DNA of 64,000 bases from Paenibacillus sp. An7. Its GTDB lineage: Bacteria; Bacillota; Bacilli; Paenibacillales; Paenibacillaceae. Shown one piece after another: positions 1-9,626 of the stretch; position 1 is the first letter of the stretch, and every line of letters starts with the position of its first letter. The notes under the pieces were generated by a model. The model saw only the letters and a list, made by a program, of their open reading frames with translations. It made no database searches and was not told the origin of the DNA. The DNA is taken from NCBI RefSeq assembly GCF_009870785.1, contig NZ_WTWX01000001.1, positions 330,065 through 394,064 of the forward strand, written 5' to 3'. The position numbers were made by a program, and so were the translations under genes.

Positions 1-69
1 ATCACGGATTGATACCCATAGCAGACAAAACGTGAAGAATTTAAAACGCCGAGGTTAAAGGAACTTTTC

Positions 70-792
70 CTATTCTTCGTCGAACTCCACGTTGTGATAC
101 ACCTGCTGCACATCTTCCAGATCTTCCAGCACATCGATCAGTTTCTCGAACTGAGCAAGTGCATCGCCTTCTAGAGATACGAAGGTTTGTGGAAGCATTG
201 TAAGCTCGGCTACCGTAAACTCGGAAATGCCTGCATTTTTGAAAGCATCTTGTACAGCGTGAAATTGATCTGGTTCAGCGTACACGATAACAGAATCATC
301 TTCTTCGATAATGTCACGTACATCAAGATCTGCTTCCATCAGCAGTTCAAGCACGTCATCCGCTGTTTTTCCTTCTACACCGATAACGGCTGTTGAATCA
401 AACATGTAGTTTACGGAACCACTTACACCGAGGTTTCCTCCGTTTTTACTGAAAGTGGAACGTACTTCAGAAGCAGTACGATTCACGTTGTTCGTGAGGG
501 CATCCACAATAACCATGGAACCGTTAGGTCCAAAACCTTCATAACGAAGTTCGTCAAAGTTTTCTTCGGAACCGCCTTTTGCTTTTTCCAGTGCGCGGTC
601 GATGATCGCTTTTGGTACGTTATAAGTTTTGGCACGCTCAAGGACTACTTTCAGTGCACGGTTCGACTCAGGATCAGGTTCACCCTGGCGGGCAACTACA
701 TATATTTCACGTCCAAATTTGGCATAGATTCGGCTAGTACTAGCGTCCTTATTTGCCTTTTTCTCTTTGATGTTATTCCATTTACGACCCAT
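70..792 (-). CDS. yeeI: YebC/PmpR family regulatory protein (YeeI type)
   Basis: This 240-residue protein belongs to the YebC/TACO1 family, which is linked to transcriptional regulation or to translation of difficult (polyproline-type) sequences. It opens with [16 protein letters not shown], the form typical of Bacillus YeeI rather than the MAGHSKW form. Family signatures seen include [39 protein letters not shown] and an acidic C-terminus ([13 protein letters not shown]). I chose the ATG at 792 because the longer reading frame to 828 adds 12 residues foreign to the family and a GAAAGAGAG element precedes 792. It is monocistronic, reading toward the window edge. Family assignment is firm; the molecular role is inferred from the family. 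Confidence 0.95.
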   Translation of the reverse strand: MGRKWNNIKEKKANKDASTSRIYAKFGREIYVVARQGEPDPESNRALKVVLERAKTYNVPKAIIDRALEKAKGGSEENFDELRYEGFGPNGSMVIVDALTNNVNRTASEVRSTFSKNGGNLGVSGSVNYMFDSTAVIGVEGKTADDVLELLMEADLDVRDIIEEDDSVIVYAEPDQFHAVQDAFKNAGISEFTVAELTMLPQTFVSLEGDALAQFEKLIDVLEDLEDVQQVYHNVEFDEE

Positions 793-918
793 AATATATC
801 GCTCTCTTTCACTTAGAATCAGGCTCAATCCTTTCTATTATAGCTTTTATGGATTGAGTTGAAAAGTTTACACGTCACATTTCTTGTAAGGAATATATGA
901 ACGGCATAAGGCCAAATT

Positions 919-2289
919 CTATTTTATTTTTATTTTGAACTCTCCTTTCGCAAATCCTGGGTATTCCTTTACCTTGAAAGACAAAGGCTGTTTATATTCC
1001 CTTTTTGGAATAGAGAACGTCATTTCGTGGCTCTCCGTGCTAGAATTCGCCCACATTAATAACTTAGCGTCGTTCATTGGGTATTCTTTACCCGCAGCAT
1101 CTGTGAATGTGTTATCTTCATTGAAAAATTGTACAAAAGGATTGAAATATGGATATTCCATCTGGTCATAAATTCCTTCTGCACTGATACTTACTTGCAT
1201 TTGATCTCCTGTTTCCTCTACCTTATCTAAGACGATGTGTGGACTTGGAGAGTGTATGGTCTCTACCGTCTCTGTATTAAATGTAAATACCTGATCTCGT
1301 TTACTCATAAAGAATCCTTTTGCTTCTAAAGTCAAAGACTCCGTTTGACAAAAATAAGGACTTTCAAAAAAATAAGTTCGCTCTCCTGTTGATAAGTCGC
1401 CCTGTACGGTCTCCATTCTTCTTTTGTAATCGGTATTATCACTTAATCTTACATCAATTAAATCATTGATCTGCATTGTATTATTTGGGTCTGCTGTGAC
1501 ATGTACTTTTGCTTGAAGAGGCGTAATGGTTACTTGATCAATGATCACTTTTTGACCATCTACTTCCATCTGCTTATCGACTGGAATGATCTCTCTCATA
1601 CCTGCAAAACGTTTTTTATCCACGGTAAATGGAATTTCATAATGATGACCAACCATATTCACTTTCAGAATTAACCGTTCCGGCATCGTCTGACCGTCTA
1701 ACAATCGAAAATCAAGTTTTTCATAAGTATCAACCGCTTCCTCAATCTCTTTTGGAAGAACACTTAATTGTTGCTCGCTGATCTTTTCTCCTTTTTCATT
1801 CGTCAATTCATAAGCGGCATAATCATTCGCTTTCCCTTCCCTCACTTTTGGTCCTTTTAGGGAATAGAGTATGAGAATCCGGTCTTCATCCGCAAGTATA
1901 CTTCCCACCGTAAACACGGTATCTTCCGATGTATCGGAAATTCCCACTTCTTGTAGAAAATCATGTTCCATTGCTTTTGCAAATAAGCTGTCATACCGAA
2001 TGAGATCCACGAATTTATTTAAACCCGGCATGTCCCGAACTGTGGAAGCAAAGGCGGGTGACACTCTGATACTCGCAACGAATATCATAAAAACACTCAT
2101 CATCGCTGCGGCTGCTACAAAAATAGTTCTCCTTTTTCTCACATCCCCCTCCGTTTTCTTTCCTTGTGTCAATCCCTTACGGATTGCAAGATCAAGTTCA
2201 AAGTCCGTTACCATCATCATCCGCTGCTCATGCAGTTGTTTACTCATCTCAAAAGTATTCTCCCAATTCTTATTTTGATGATCAGACAT
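919..2289 (-). CDS. DUF4179/DUF5643-type membrane protein, putative anti-sigma partner of the adjacent ECF factor
   Basis: The 456-residue protein has a cytoplasmic N-terminus of about 50 residues, one membrane segment (about 55-75, rich in Ala/Met/Val/Phe) and a large predicted extracytoplasmic part. The part just after the membrane resembles DUF4179 (the block around HDFLQEVGISDTSEDTVFTVGSILADEDR, read in pieces) and the C-terminal half resembles DUF5643. Its start overlaps the end of the upstream sigma-factor gene by 8 bp, implying translational coupling. Such gene pairs normally encode an ECF sigma factor and its membrane-bound regulator, so an anti-sigma role is inferred from context rather than from a zinc-binding anti-sigma motif, which I do not see. 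A paralogue lies at 2999-4372. Confidence 0.8.
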   Translation of the reverse strand: MSDHQNKNWENTFEMSKQLHEQRMMMVTDFELDLAIRKGLTQGKKTEGDVRKRRTIFVAAAAMMSVFMIFVASIRVSPAFASTVRDMPGLNKFVDLIRYDSLFAKAMEHDFLQEVGISDTSEDTVFTVGSILADEDRILILYSLKGPKVREGKANDYAAYELTNEKGEKISEQQLSVLPKEIEEAVDTYEKLDFRLLDGQTMPERLILKVNMVGHHYEIPFTVDKKRFAGMREIIPVDKQMEVDGQKVIIDQVTITPLQAKVHVTADPNNTMQINDLIDVRLSDNTDYKRRMETVQGDLSTGERTYFFESPYFCQTESLTLEAKGFFMSKRDQVFTFNTETVETIHSPSPHIVLDKVEETGDQMQVSISAEGIYDQMEYPYFNPFVQFFNEDNTFTDAAGKEYPMNDAKLLMWANSSTESHEMTFSIPKREYKQPLSFKVKEYPGFAKGEFKIKIK

Positions 2290-2863
2290 ATTTCCTCACC
2301 TTCCTGTCCTCAGTCCATGGGCTTTCTATATCTTCCTGATCCTCTTCTTCCAACATCTCTATTTTCATTTGTCTCAGTCCCTTATGAAGCCAGGTTCGGA
2401 TCGTACCTTCCGGCTTGTCCATAAGTTCAGCAATATCTGGAATGGTAAGATCACGGTAATATTTCAGTACGATGACCATCCGATATTTCGGATGCAGCTT
2501 TCTAATCCGTTTTTCCATATCTAATTTGTGATCGGAATCCACACTTTGCGGAGCAAGTACTGCATCATATCCCATATGATCCGCAGCCGTAGGTACCTCT
2601 CTACGTTTCTTCTTCTGTTCATCCATACATACGCGTATTAAGATTCGAATGACCCATGTTGTAAAATATTCGGGTTTCTTCAGTAATTTCCGTTTTGCCC
2701 ATACTTTGCTCACCGTTTCTTGGACTGCGTCTAGCGCATCCTGCTGATTGAGCATATAGGAATAGGCAATGCCATATAATTTATGCTTGTCTTCACTCAT
2801 TCGTTCTAGGAATGCTTCTTCATCTCCTTGTCTTGCTTTTACAGCCAGTTCAATTAAATCCAC
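2282..2863 (-). CDS. ECF RNA polymerase sigma factor (SigV/SigX-like)
   Basis: The 193-residue protein shows sigma-70 region 2 (about 8-75: KLYGIAYSYMLNQQDALDAVQET, here shown in part) and region 4 with its helix-turn-helix (about 120-170: KYRMVIVLKYYRDLTIPDIAE, followed by GTIRTWLHKGLRQ). The length is typical of ECF factors. It is first in an operon with the membrane protein that starts inside its 3' end. A possible ECF-type promoter lies at 2918-2944. The C-terminal tail is short and charged. The specific ECF subgroup cannot be fixed by eye, so no gene symbol is given. Confidence 0.92.
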   Translation of the reverse strand: MDLIELAVKARQGDEEAFLERMSEDKHKLYGIAYSYMLNQQDALDAVQETVSKVWAKRKLLKKPEYFTTWVIRILIRVCMDEQKKKRREVPTAADHMGYDAVLAPQSVDSDHKLDMEKRIRKLHPKYRMVIVLKYYRDLTIPDIAELMDKPEGTIRTWLHKGLRQMKIEMLEEEDQEDIESPWTEDRKVRKYV

Positions 2864-2917
2864 TCATTCCCTCCTCCTTTCCTTCTGTTCTTATTTCCTC
2901 TATTTGTTAATTAGACT

Positions 2918-2944
2918 GACGTAAAGCCCATTTGGTTTTGATCA
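2918..2944 (-). promoter_or_regulatory. possible ECF-type autoregulatory promoter
   Basis: Read on the minus strand, TGATCA is followed 17 bp later by CGTC. This loosely resembles the TGAAAC-N16-CGTC promoters recognised by Bacillus ECF factors, and it sits about 55 bp upstream of the sigma-factor start. The -35 match is imperfect, so this is only a candidate for autoregulation. Confidence 0.3.
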
Positions 2945-2954
2945 CGCCAAAAAT

Positions 2955-2985
2955 AAAAGAGCCACCAGAACAAGCTGTGACTCTT
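2955..2985 (-). terminator. intrinsic terminator after the second DUF4179-type gene
   Basis: On the minus strand AGAGTCACAGC and GGTGGCTCT form an imperfect stem followed by TTTTATTTTT. It lies just past the stop codon at 2999. Confidence 0.7.
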
Positions 2986-2998
2986 TCCTATAAATGAT

Positions 2999-4372
2999 CT
3001 ATTTTGAATCAAGCAGAATTTTCACTTTTTCTTTCACAAAACCCGGATACTCATGGACTTCAAAAGTCAGCGGCTGCTCGTAATCTTCTTTCGGGATCGT
3101 AAAGTATAAGGTTTGTTCTTCCTTTTCACCATCACTATGCGATGATGTTTTCGAAATATCAAGTATCATAAATTCAGTTCCTGATGCATCTGTAAACGCA
3201 ATATTACTGCTTAACAGCGTAAAAAATCTATATATATTTGGAATAGGTATATCAATGTCTTTGGTCAGAATTGAAATTTCAATCTCTTCATCCTTTACAA
3301 TGGCTTCCGAGAGGGTTATATGTTCACTTGGAGCGAGCAGGGTTTCTTTTGTATCTGTATTAATAACTAACTTTTTATTGCTATCCGAAATGTATGCCCC
3401 CTCTGACACCAAAGACACTGGTGAGGAATCGAAGTAGCTACTGATAAATCGTTCATTTAAACCTTCCGGCCACATGAGATCTCCTGTTCCACCTCGGCTT
3501 GGATAGTGTTTCCCCTCTTCGTTCATCAGAGCTAAGGAAATCATTCCATTGATGTTTCTAGTATTCAGCGGATCTGCTGAGATTCTTACGTAAGCTACAA
3601 GCGGAGTAATAACCACTTCATGTACCGTTAATTTTTGATTCCCAATAGTAAGAGCTTGTTCAGGTTGGTATGTTTTCTTCATACCAACATAACGACTCTG
3701 ATCATTTGGAATAGTCACACTAAATTTTTTATCATCGAGTTCAATGTTTAAAATTAATGTATCGGGCGTGGTTGCCCCTTTTGGAAACCATGTGATGTCT
3801 AACAAACTGGCATCTACCAGCACTTTTTCAGCTTTTTCTTTATCATAGACCGAAAGTGGAGCTGCATAACTATAGCTACTAAGATGATTTTTCTCCCCAT
3901 CAAGTACTTCATACCTAAGAGAAGAATCTTTCCTACTTGGTTGATTAAGTGCAGTTATCGTGTACAAAATAACCACTTTTTTCTCATCAGCTATAAGACC
4001 ATCAATGCTAAGTGAATAATCTCCGTCTGTATCTGTGATATGTACATCTTGCAACAAATCATGTTTCACCGCATTATTCAGTGTATAGTCCTTTCGTATC
4101 AGATCCAAATAGCTTAATTTACCTGATAACTTTTCTTGTAAGATCCTATCCTCTTGTGATAATCCATTCCTCTCCAGTACGAGAATGGCCAAAAGAAATA
4201 CAACGGTGAACCCAGTGATATAAAACAATCGTTTTGACCATCTATTTCGAGGTTTCTTGCTGTTTCTAGGTAATTTCGCGGTATCTGATTCCGGAAGTTG
4301 ACTTTTAGAAGAGTCATTCGATACTTTTTTCATGATTTGTGCTACATTCTGTTCTTCCACTTCGTCTTTCAT
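2999..4372 (-). CDS. DUF4179/DUF5643-type membrane protein, paralogue of the 919-2289 protein
   Basis: The 457-residue protein has a basic cytoplasmic N-terminus (about 1-48), a single membrane helix (RLFYITGFTVVFLLAILVL, about 48-66) and a long external part. The segment HDLLQDVHITDTDGDYSLSI aligns with HDFLQEVGISDTSEDTVFTV in the neighbour, and both end with QPL(S/T)F(K/E)V(K/H)EYPGF, showing that they are paralogues. Unlike the neighbour it has its own terminator and no overlapping sigma gene. It may be a second signal-sensing partner of the same ECF factor, or a diverged copy with another job. No catalytic motif is seen. Confidence 0.8.
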   Translation of the reverse strand: MKDEVEEQNVAQIMKKVSNDSSKSQLPESDTAKLPRNSKKPRNRWSKRLFYITGFTVVFLLAILVLERNGLSQEDRILQEKLSGKLSYLDLIRKDYTLNNAVKHDLLQDVHITDTDGDYSLSIDGLIADEKKVVILYTITALNQPSRKDSSLRYEVLDGEKNHLSSYSYAAPLSVYDKEKAEKVLVDASLLDITWFPKGATTPDTLILNIELDDKKFSVTIPNDQSRYVGMKKTYQPEQALTIGNQKLTVHEVVITPLVAYVRISADPLNTRNINGMISLALMNEEGKHYPSRGGTGDLMWPEGLNERFISSYFDSSPVSLVSEGAYISDSNKKLVINTDTKETLLAPSEHITLSEAIVKDEEIEISILTKDIDIPIPNIYRFFTLLSSNIAFTDASGTEFMILDISKTSSHSDGEKEEQTLYFTIPKEDYEQPLTFEVHEYPGFVKEKVKILLDSK

Positions 4373-4473
4373 ATGTACTTCCCGCCATTTCTTTAGTTAT
4401 TGCTAAACCATACACATAGTTAACGTCTAAAAAACCATAAAGTTAGCTAAATAAAAAAGAAAGAGGAACATCG

Positions 4474-5283
4474 ATGCCACTCACCTTTGCTCATCCAGCC
4501 GCTGTACTTCCTTTCGTTCGAAACAAAACTTATCTTCATTTTCCCGCACTTGTTCTTGGGAGTATGGCACCCGACTTCGAGTATTTCCTGCGGGGTAGAC
4601 CTTCCGGCGAAATTGGTCATACGATCATTGGATTCATAACGCTGAACCTTTTCCTCGTTGTCCTAACTTATCTGGCATATCGGTATATTGTATATCCTCC
4701 TATATTCAACAATCTTCCTACTTATGTGCAGGTTATTCTCACTTCTTCGTCTTCTTCTTCATGTTCACCTTCACCCCCGAAGTCAGAACATCCACGGAAT
4801 CCAAGGGTGATTCGGGTCCTTGTTTTTATATATTCCGCTTGGCTCGGTATGGCAACCCATGTGATCTGGGATTCGTTTACACATCAAGGAGGGTTTATGG
4901 TCTTAAGGTGGAGTCTCTTACAAGAAACCTTATCCATTTCTACGTATGACCTTCCCGTTTATAAAATATTGCAGCATGGCAGTACTTTGTTTGGTTTAAC
5001 CATTATATTTCTCGTTTCTCTAAGCCGTTTAGGGAAGCACCCGAGCGAAGTGCGGATCTCTGCGAATTCATTACATTTCAATTCAAAGAAGTGGAGGTAC
5101 TGGTTATCTCTCGGGGTTCTGATGATCGTTATATTCGTGCTATGGATACTGATGGATCCGATATCTTTATCCGATTATGGAATCCTTGTCGTGCGAATGA
5201 TAGACTCCGTCATTCTCGGCTTTCTGCTTTTATCACTTGTTTATCTTTTCTGGGGGCCTTCCCCATTTCAAAAGAGACAATAA
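4474..5283 (+). CDS. DUF4184 family membrane protein
   Basis: The 269-residue protein begins MPLTFAHPAAVLPF and contains GSMAPDFEYFL and GMATHVIWDSFTHQGG. These are the conserved His/Asp-containing signatures of the DUF4184 family. Several hydrophobic segments follow (about 50-70, 110-130, 165-185, 205-225 and 235-255). A run of Ser residues with Pro (about 90-105) lies in a probable loop. The His and Asp residues near membrane segments recall membrane-bound metal-dependent hydrolases such as YdjM, but the function is not established. The gene is divergent from its left neighbour and is followed by a bidirectional terminator. Confidence 0.85.
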   Translation: MPLTFAHPAAVLPFVRNKTYLHFPALVLGSMAPDFEYFLRGRPSGEIGHTIIGFITLNLFLVVLTYLAYRYIVYPPIFNNLPTYVQVILTSSSSSSCSPSPPKSEHPRNPRVIRVLVFIYSAWLGMATHVIWDSFTHQGGFMVLRWSLLQETLSISTYDLPVYKILQHGSTLFGLTIIFLVSLSRLGKHPSEVRISANSLHFNSKKWRYWLSLGVLMIVIFVLWILMDPISLSDYGILVVRMIDSVILGFLLLSLVYLFWGPSPFQKRQ

Positions 5284-5320
5284 AGCGAATCAATTTGGTT
5301 CAAACATAATGTAAAATTAA

Positions 5321-5378
5321 AAAAAGCCGTAAGATAGATGGATCTGTGAGAACCAGTCCATGCATCTTACGGCTTTTT
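5321..5378. terminator. bidirectional terminator between the DUF4184 gene and the arabinanase gene
   Basis: AAAAAGCCGTAAGATAGATGG and CCATGCATCTTACGGCTTTTT form a long, nearly perfect stem flanked by A and T runs. It can therefore serve the two convergent genes. Confidence 0.85.
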
Positions 5379-5398
5379 AATGTGCTTTTGAAAATTTA

Positions 5399-7780
5399 TT
5401 ATTTTGAAATTAGACTCTGAATTTCTTCCTTGCTCAAGGCTTGATTATAGATGCTAACCTCATCTAAACTTCCGTTGAAGTAGGGATCAGCTGCAAATCT
5501 GCTTTTACCGAGGTAAGCTTCGTTAGCAAGCAAGTCTTTCGGGTTATACGTCATTTCTTTATTCGTAGCAACCGGCTGTCCATTCACGTACATCGTACCG
5601 GTATTCCCCTCAAGCGTTACGGCTACATGCGTCCATTCGTTCTGAGGAAGTTTCGCTTGCGACAGCAAACTTTGATCAACTCCGTTATGAATCGTGAATT
5701 GTAGTACACCTGTATGCTGAGATGGAGTCAGGAACATGTGTTTTCCAAGCCCATCTCCGAAATCAAAGATACGCTGCCAGTCTCCTCCACCATTCCATTT
5801 CACCCATGCAGTAAATGTGAAATCTTGAGCATCGGTAACGAGTCCTGGTACCTGCACGTAACCATCTTTTCCATTAAACTGTAGGGCAGCACCTTTTTTA
5901 CCTGAAGTTAGCTGCATTGCGCCCCCTTGAAGCACTCCATTTAGTCCATTTACAGATTGATCGCTTACTTTCGTTCCTTGTACGTCGTCAAAATTATAAT
6001 TTGCAATGACGGGCCCTGTAAGTTCGGGCAGAACCGTCACGTTGAACGTTTTTGTCCCTGTGACTTTTCCTTTTTCTATCTTTGCGATAAGTTGGACCGC
6101 TACTTGCCCCTTACCAGCCGCAGGTCTTTTCACTACCCCTGTATTAGAAATAACTTCTTTATTAGACGAAGTCCAGCTGATTGTGCTGTCTTCACTAGCT
6201 TTAATGGGTAACACAAGATCTTGGTATACGGCAGTCGTATCGCCGATCGATAGATCTTTTTTCACAGCAGCTACCACATCTTTATCTTTCCGTTCTTCCG
6301 CACGACTACCCCATAAAGCAATACCTTGGTTGGAAAGCGCGGTAAACGTCATAACCGTCTGTTCTTTGGATGAATCCCACTCTCTGGAGAAGACGCCTTT
6401 ATACTGTGCACCATCCACATCCACAACCGCTTCCCCATTTTTCCCAAGACTCCAAGTACCCTTCACATCACCTGTAATCTTACCTTTCTTGTCAAACACC
6501 GCTTTTGACGGAGTTTTAATGACATTCGTAATCTCTTTACCATGATTGATGATTTGGTAGGTGCCTTGAACATCATTTGCATTGATATTCTTCTTAAATT
6601 CCTGATCTGTATAACGATAAGGTGCTACCACAGGCCAGCCGTCTGCATTCATATACATCTCATGTACACGGATTTCATGCCCCTCGCCTTGGTTCGGGAA
6701 ACGAGTATGGAAGATTAAAAATGATTTGCCTGTCTTTTCATCATAATAAGCAGAGTTATGACCCGGAGATACATAACCTAAACCGGAACCTGATCCAGGG
6801 TCACCCATTTCTCTTGTGAACTGAAAGTTCCCCATTAGTTTCACGCCGAAAGGCTCGATGGAACGATCATCAAAGAGCGGCAGAGATGGATCTGCTTTGA
6901 CCTGAGTCATATCATTGCCTTCTGCATCAAGGTAAGGACCATCGGGGTTCTTGGAACGAACAACTCTCATATTGTATCCGCCAACAGAGTCAAGTCCGCC
7001 ATAAGATAAGTACATGTAATAATAATCGGTCTTCGGATGATACAAAATATAAGGTCCTTCAATACGGCTGTGATTACCGCCAATTAATTTTTCGCCATAT
7101 CCTTGATCAGGCAAGATCTTACCTGTCTTTGGATCCATTTCAAGAATAAAAATTCCGCCTGAATAGGATCCGTATACCATCCACAACTTCCCATTCTTAT
7201 CGTAGAACACATCAGGATCAACTACATTGGGATGCTTTGTAGCATCATAAATTGTGCCGTCTTCTGAGATCTCATCCCACATACCTGACTTCAACAGAAT
7301 ACCTTCGTCCTTATAAGGACCTTCGATATTGTCCGCTACAGCTACACCCAGTGCAGATCTCGGAGAGTCCCCTTTACAAGCATTGTAGTACATATAAAAA
7401 CGTCCATCTTCGAGTTGAATGACATCCGCTGCCCAAAGTGTATCACTCTGTGCCCAGGCGAGAGTTTCTTTGAGTTCTTCCGTTACATTCGGAATGAGTT
7501 TATTGCCGTCTTTTACTCCCGAATCAATCAAGTTCCAACTCATTAGATCTGTAGATTTTGCGGCGGCAAGGTGGGAACCAAAAACATAAAACGTATTGTC
7601 CACTTTGATTACGGACGGATCATGAACAGATGCTTCTTGAAAAACAGGACTCGCCTGCTCATTCGCCCCCTTCGCTTCACTAACAGAAATCGCTCCTGTA
7701 GAACCAAAGACGCTAAACAAAACCGTCAAGGTTGTCGTGAGCAGTGCTGCTTTCTTACTTCGCTTGAATAATGGATACAA
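5399..7780 (-). CDS. secreted glycoside hydrolase family 43 endo-arabinanase with Ig-like and LamG domains
   Basis: The 793-residue protein probably hydrolyses alpha-1,5-arabinan outside the cell, like Bacillus Abn2/YxiA. An export signal covers about 1-37. The GH43 five-blade propeller covers about 45-400. It includes VHDPSVIK (candidate catalytic Asp), VVDPDVFYD (second Asp) and RIEGPYILY (candidate general-acid Glu). An arabinanase C-terminal beta domain (about 405-495), an atrophied Ig-like domain (about 505-590) and a concanavalin/LamG domain (about 595-790) follow. The start is TTG at 7780, behind AAAAGGAGAGG. It is monocistronic. The arrangement suggests binding and cleavage of plant cell wall pectin side chains; exact specificity is inferred. 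Confidence 0.92.
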   Translation of the reverse strand: MYPLFKRSKKAALLTTTLTVLFSVFGSTGAISVSEAKGANEQASPVFQEASVHDPSVIKVDNTFYVFGSHLAAAKSTDLMSWNLIDSGVKDGNKLIPNVTEELKETLAWAQSDTLWAADVIQLEDGRFYMYYNACKGDSPRSALGVAVADNIEGPYKDEGILLKSGMWDEISEDGTIYDATKHPNVVDPDVFYDKNGKLWMVYGSYSGGIFILEMDPKTGKILPDQGYGEKLIGGNHSRIEGPYILYHPKTDYYYMYLSYGGLDSVGGYNMRVVRSKNPDGPYLDAEGNDMTQVKADPSLPLFDDRSIEPFGVKLMGNFQFTREMGDPGSGSGLGYVSPGHNSAYYDEKTGKSFLIFHTRFPNQGEGHEIRVHEMYMNADGWPVVAPYRYTDQEFKKNINANDVQGTYQIINHGKEITNVIKTPSKAVFDKKGKITGDVKGTWSLGKNGEAVVDVDGAQYKGVFSREWDSSKEQTVMTFTALSNQGIALWGSRAEERKDKDVVAAVKKDLSIGDTTAVYQDLVLPIKASEDSTISWTSSNKEVISNTGVVKRPAAGKGQVAVQLIAKIEKGKVTGTKTFNVTVLPELTGPVIANYNFDDVQGTKVSDQSVNGLNGVLQGGAMQLTSGKKGAALQFNGKDGYVQVPGLVTDAQDFTFTAWVKWNGGGDWQRIFDFGDGLGKHMFLTPSQHTGVLQFTIHNGVDQSLLSQAKLPQNEWTHVAVTLEGNTGTMYVNGQPVATNKEMTYNPKDLLANEAYLGKSRFAADPYFNGSLDEVSIYNQALSKEEIQSLISK

Positions 7781-8014
7781 CGTTACCCTCTCCTTTTCAT
7801 GTACAAAATAGGGGAATACACAACTTCACAGGTGAAACGCTCACAGAATTGATATGCTTAATAATTATGTAAATCTATTTAGCTGTTTGTTAAATGATAG
7901 CACTCATGATGTATTCTTTCAATATAAAAATGGAAACCCTTACAAATTATATATTCTTCTTTTCACGAAGAAAATAAGTGGTGTATAGTCCGTTTATATT
8001 CATCTATTAATAAA
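7781..8014. other. intergenic region upstream of the arabinanase gene
   Basis: This AT-rich stretch should hold the arabinanase promoter and leader. At 7832-7845 the sequence GTGAAACGCTCACA matches the right half of a catabolite-response (cre) operator but not the left half. No clear sigma-A promoter stands out and no gene is seen. Confidence 0.4.
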
Positions 8015-8079
8015 ATAAAAAACGGCTCTTTCGGAACAATCTGCAGTAATACGCAGAATCGTTATCAAAACAGCCGTTA
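8015..8079 (-). terminator. terminator of the metallophosphoesterase gene
   Basis: On the minus strand an outer stem AACGGCT/AGCCGTT encloses an inner stem TCTGCG/CTGCAGA and is followed by TTTTTTATTTTAT. Confidence 0.7.
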
Positions 8080-8095
8080 TATTCATTAGATTATA

Positions 8096-9340
8096 CTATT
8101 CTTCATGTTCAATACTAAACACATCTAACAGTTTGCAATCCACATCATAAGCCTGGTAAGTCAGAGTCTTACCTCGAATCGTGATTCCTGCAAACATTTG
8201 TTTATTATTCTGGAAATGAATTTTGTGGTAAAATTGATCCTCTTTTTTCTCATTGAATTTAGGACCGCTTGCATTCGCAACCACATATACGGTTCCTTCG
8301 TGATTACGAATCAGATCAGACCCATCTCCCGTAATCTCTCCTTGTTGAAGCGGATAAGATCTCGAATACTCATGATTATGGCCTTGCAGAACTAAATCTA
8401 CCTCATATTCATCAAAGATTTCCGCCCAGTCCTGGATTTTCTTATACATGTTTCCGCCATATACTGGACGATGCATCGCTACCAATTTCCACTCTTTATC
8501 TGTACTTGATAAATCTTCTTTGAGCCATTCTGTCTGCTGCTTGATACTTCCTTCGGTATTGAGTACAGCGATATGGGCACTGCCATAATCAAAGGAGTAG
8601 TTGGTTTCTGTTCCTCTTAATTTAGATGCACCGTTATCTGGCGTGTAGAAGTAAGAAGCAAATCGCTCAAACTTATCATCCATCACATCATTATTACCGA
8701 TGACAGGCACGATCGGAATACGACTAATCCAGGAAGTGCTTTCTTCTAGAAAATAGTTCCATGCATCATCAGACCCCGAATCTTCCACAAAGTCTCCCGC
8801 ATGAACGACAAACGAGGCATCGGGAAACATGGTAAACGCTTGATCCATTGTATTTTTCCAAAGTTCAAAATCACTTTGCGTCTCACCTTGCGAATCCGTA
8901 GCATAAATAAAGGAGAAATCCTCTTCTTCTGGAGCGGTTTCAAAAGTAAGTGGATCACTCCATCCTTCCTCTGATCCGTCTCCTACACGGTATTGATATA
9001 CGCTTCCCGGTGTTAGCCCAGTTGCCTCTACTTTATGAACTCCGACCGTTGCCCCGTTATCCAGCACAAGTGACGTCGTTGTTCCTTCGAAATTCAAGAT
9101 TTCATCCCCTTCAAAAGAGGTGTCCTTCCCTTTTACAATCTGAAGTTTTGCAGACAAGTTCGGATTATCCGTTTGCCAAGTAAACGCACGGCTAGTCGTA
9201 GAATCTTCGCTTATCGTACTTACTACGACCGGATTTTCTTTTGTATTTGAATCCCCTTTGGAGTACCACTGCATACCTAGCACAGCCGCAACAATGACTA
9301 CAGCAAATATGATAATCCACATTGTATCCTTTCGGTTCAT
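8096..9340 (-). CDS. membrane-anchored purple-acid-phosphatase-like metallophosphoesterase
   Basis: The 414-residue protein has an uncleaved-type N-terminal membrane anchor (about 7-23). A fibronectin-like N-terminal domain of purple acid phosphatases follows (about 45-135), then a calcineurin-type phosphoesterase domain. Metal-ligand motifs seen are YATDSQ (variant of the first motif), VVHAGDFV, VIGNNDVMDD, AMHRPVYG and LQGHNHEYSR. I chose the ATG at 9340 because GAGGAAGGAG precedes it; the longer frame adds 30 unrelated residues. It is divergent from the mini-CotH gene. Substrate is unknown; phosphomonoesters or cell-surface phosphate compounds are possible. Proximity to the VTC (polyphosphate polymerase-like) operon is suggestive but not proof of a link. 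Confidence 0.88.
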   Translation of the reverse strand: MNRKDTMWIIIFAVVIVAAVLGMQWYSKGDSNTKENPVVVSTISEDSTTSRAFTWQTDNPNLSAKLQIVKGKDTSFEGDEILNFEGTTTSLVLDNGATVGVHKVEATGLTPGSVYQYRVGDGSEEGWSDPLTFETAPEEEDFSFIYATDSQGETQSDFELWKNTMDQAFTMFPDASFVVHAGDFVEDSGSDDAWNYFLEESTSWISRIPIVPVIGNNDVMDDKFERFASYFYTPDNGASKLRGTETNYSFDYGSAHIAVLNTEGSIKQQTEWLKEDLSSTDKEWKLVAMHRPVYGGNMYKKIQDWAEIFDEYEVDLVLQGHNHEYSRSYPLQQGEITGDGSDLIRNHEGTVYVVANASGPKFNEKKEDQFYHKIHFQNNKQMFAGITIRGKTLTYQAYDVDCKLLDVFSIEHEE

Positions 9341-9469
9341 CTCCTTCCTCCATTCCATAACGTAACTTAAAGTCTGAGATAGTAACTGCAGCTGTTTGCT
9401 AAGATACACCCGAATGAAACTAGAAGTCAAACGAACATTTACCTAATTCATTACGTAGTTTTATGGGTA

Positions 9470-9533
9470 CGATGTAAAATTGATCCGTTTTTAAGGTTCC
9501 GTTCAAATTCAGTTCACACAAGTTTATTATACT
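9470..9533 (+). promoter_or_regulatory. promoter with 11-bp-spaced direct repeats ahead of the mini-CotH gene
   Basis: CCGTTCA (9499-9505) and CAGTTCA (9510-9516) repeat with an 11-bp period. A -10 box TATACT (9528-9533) begins exactly 11 bp after the second repeat. No good -35 exists, as in promoters activated by OmpR-type regulators such as PhoP. The same layout with matching flanks recurs at 10150-10211 before the VTC operon. Confidence 0.6.
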
Positions 9534-9626
9534 TTCATTTATTTCGTTTCGTTTGAAGCGGCAATTCACCTTGAAGAAGGGATCTGCCGAAAGTCTTATA
9601 CTATAAAGATTAGGTGGTGCTCTTCT

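Noticed and set aside
7832..7845. cre-like operator before the arabinanase gene
   Set aside because: Only the right half fits the TGWNANCGNTNWCA consensus; the left half fails, so I do not call catabolite control.
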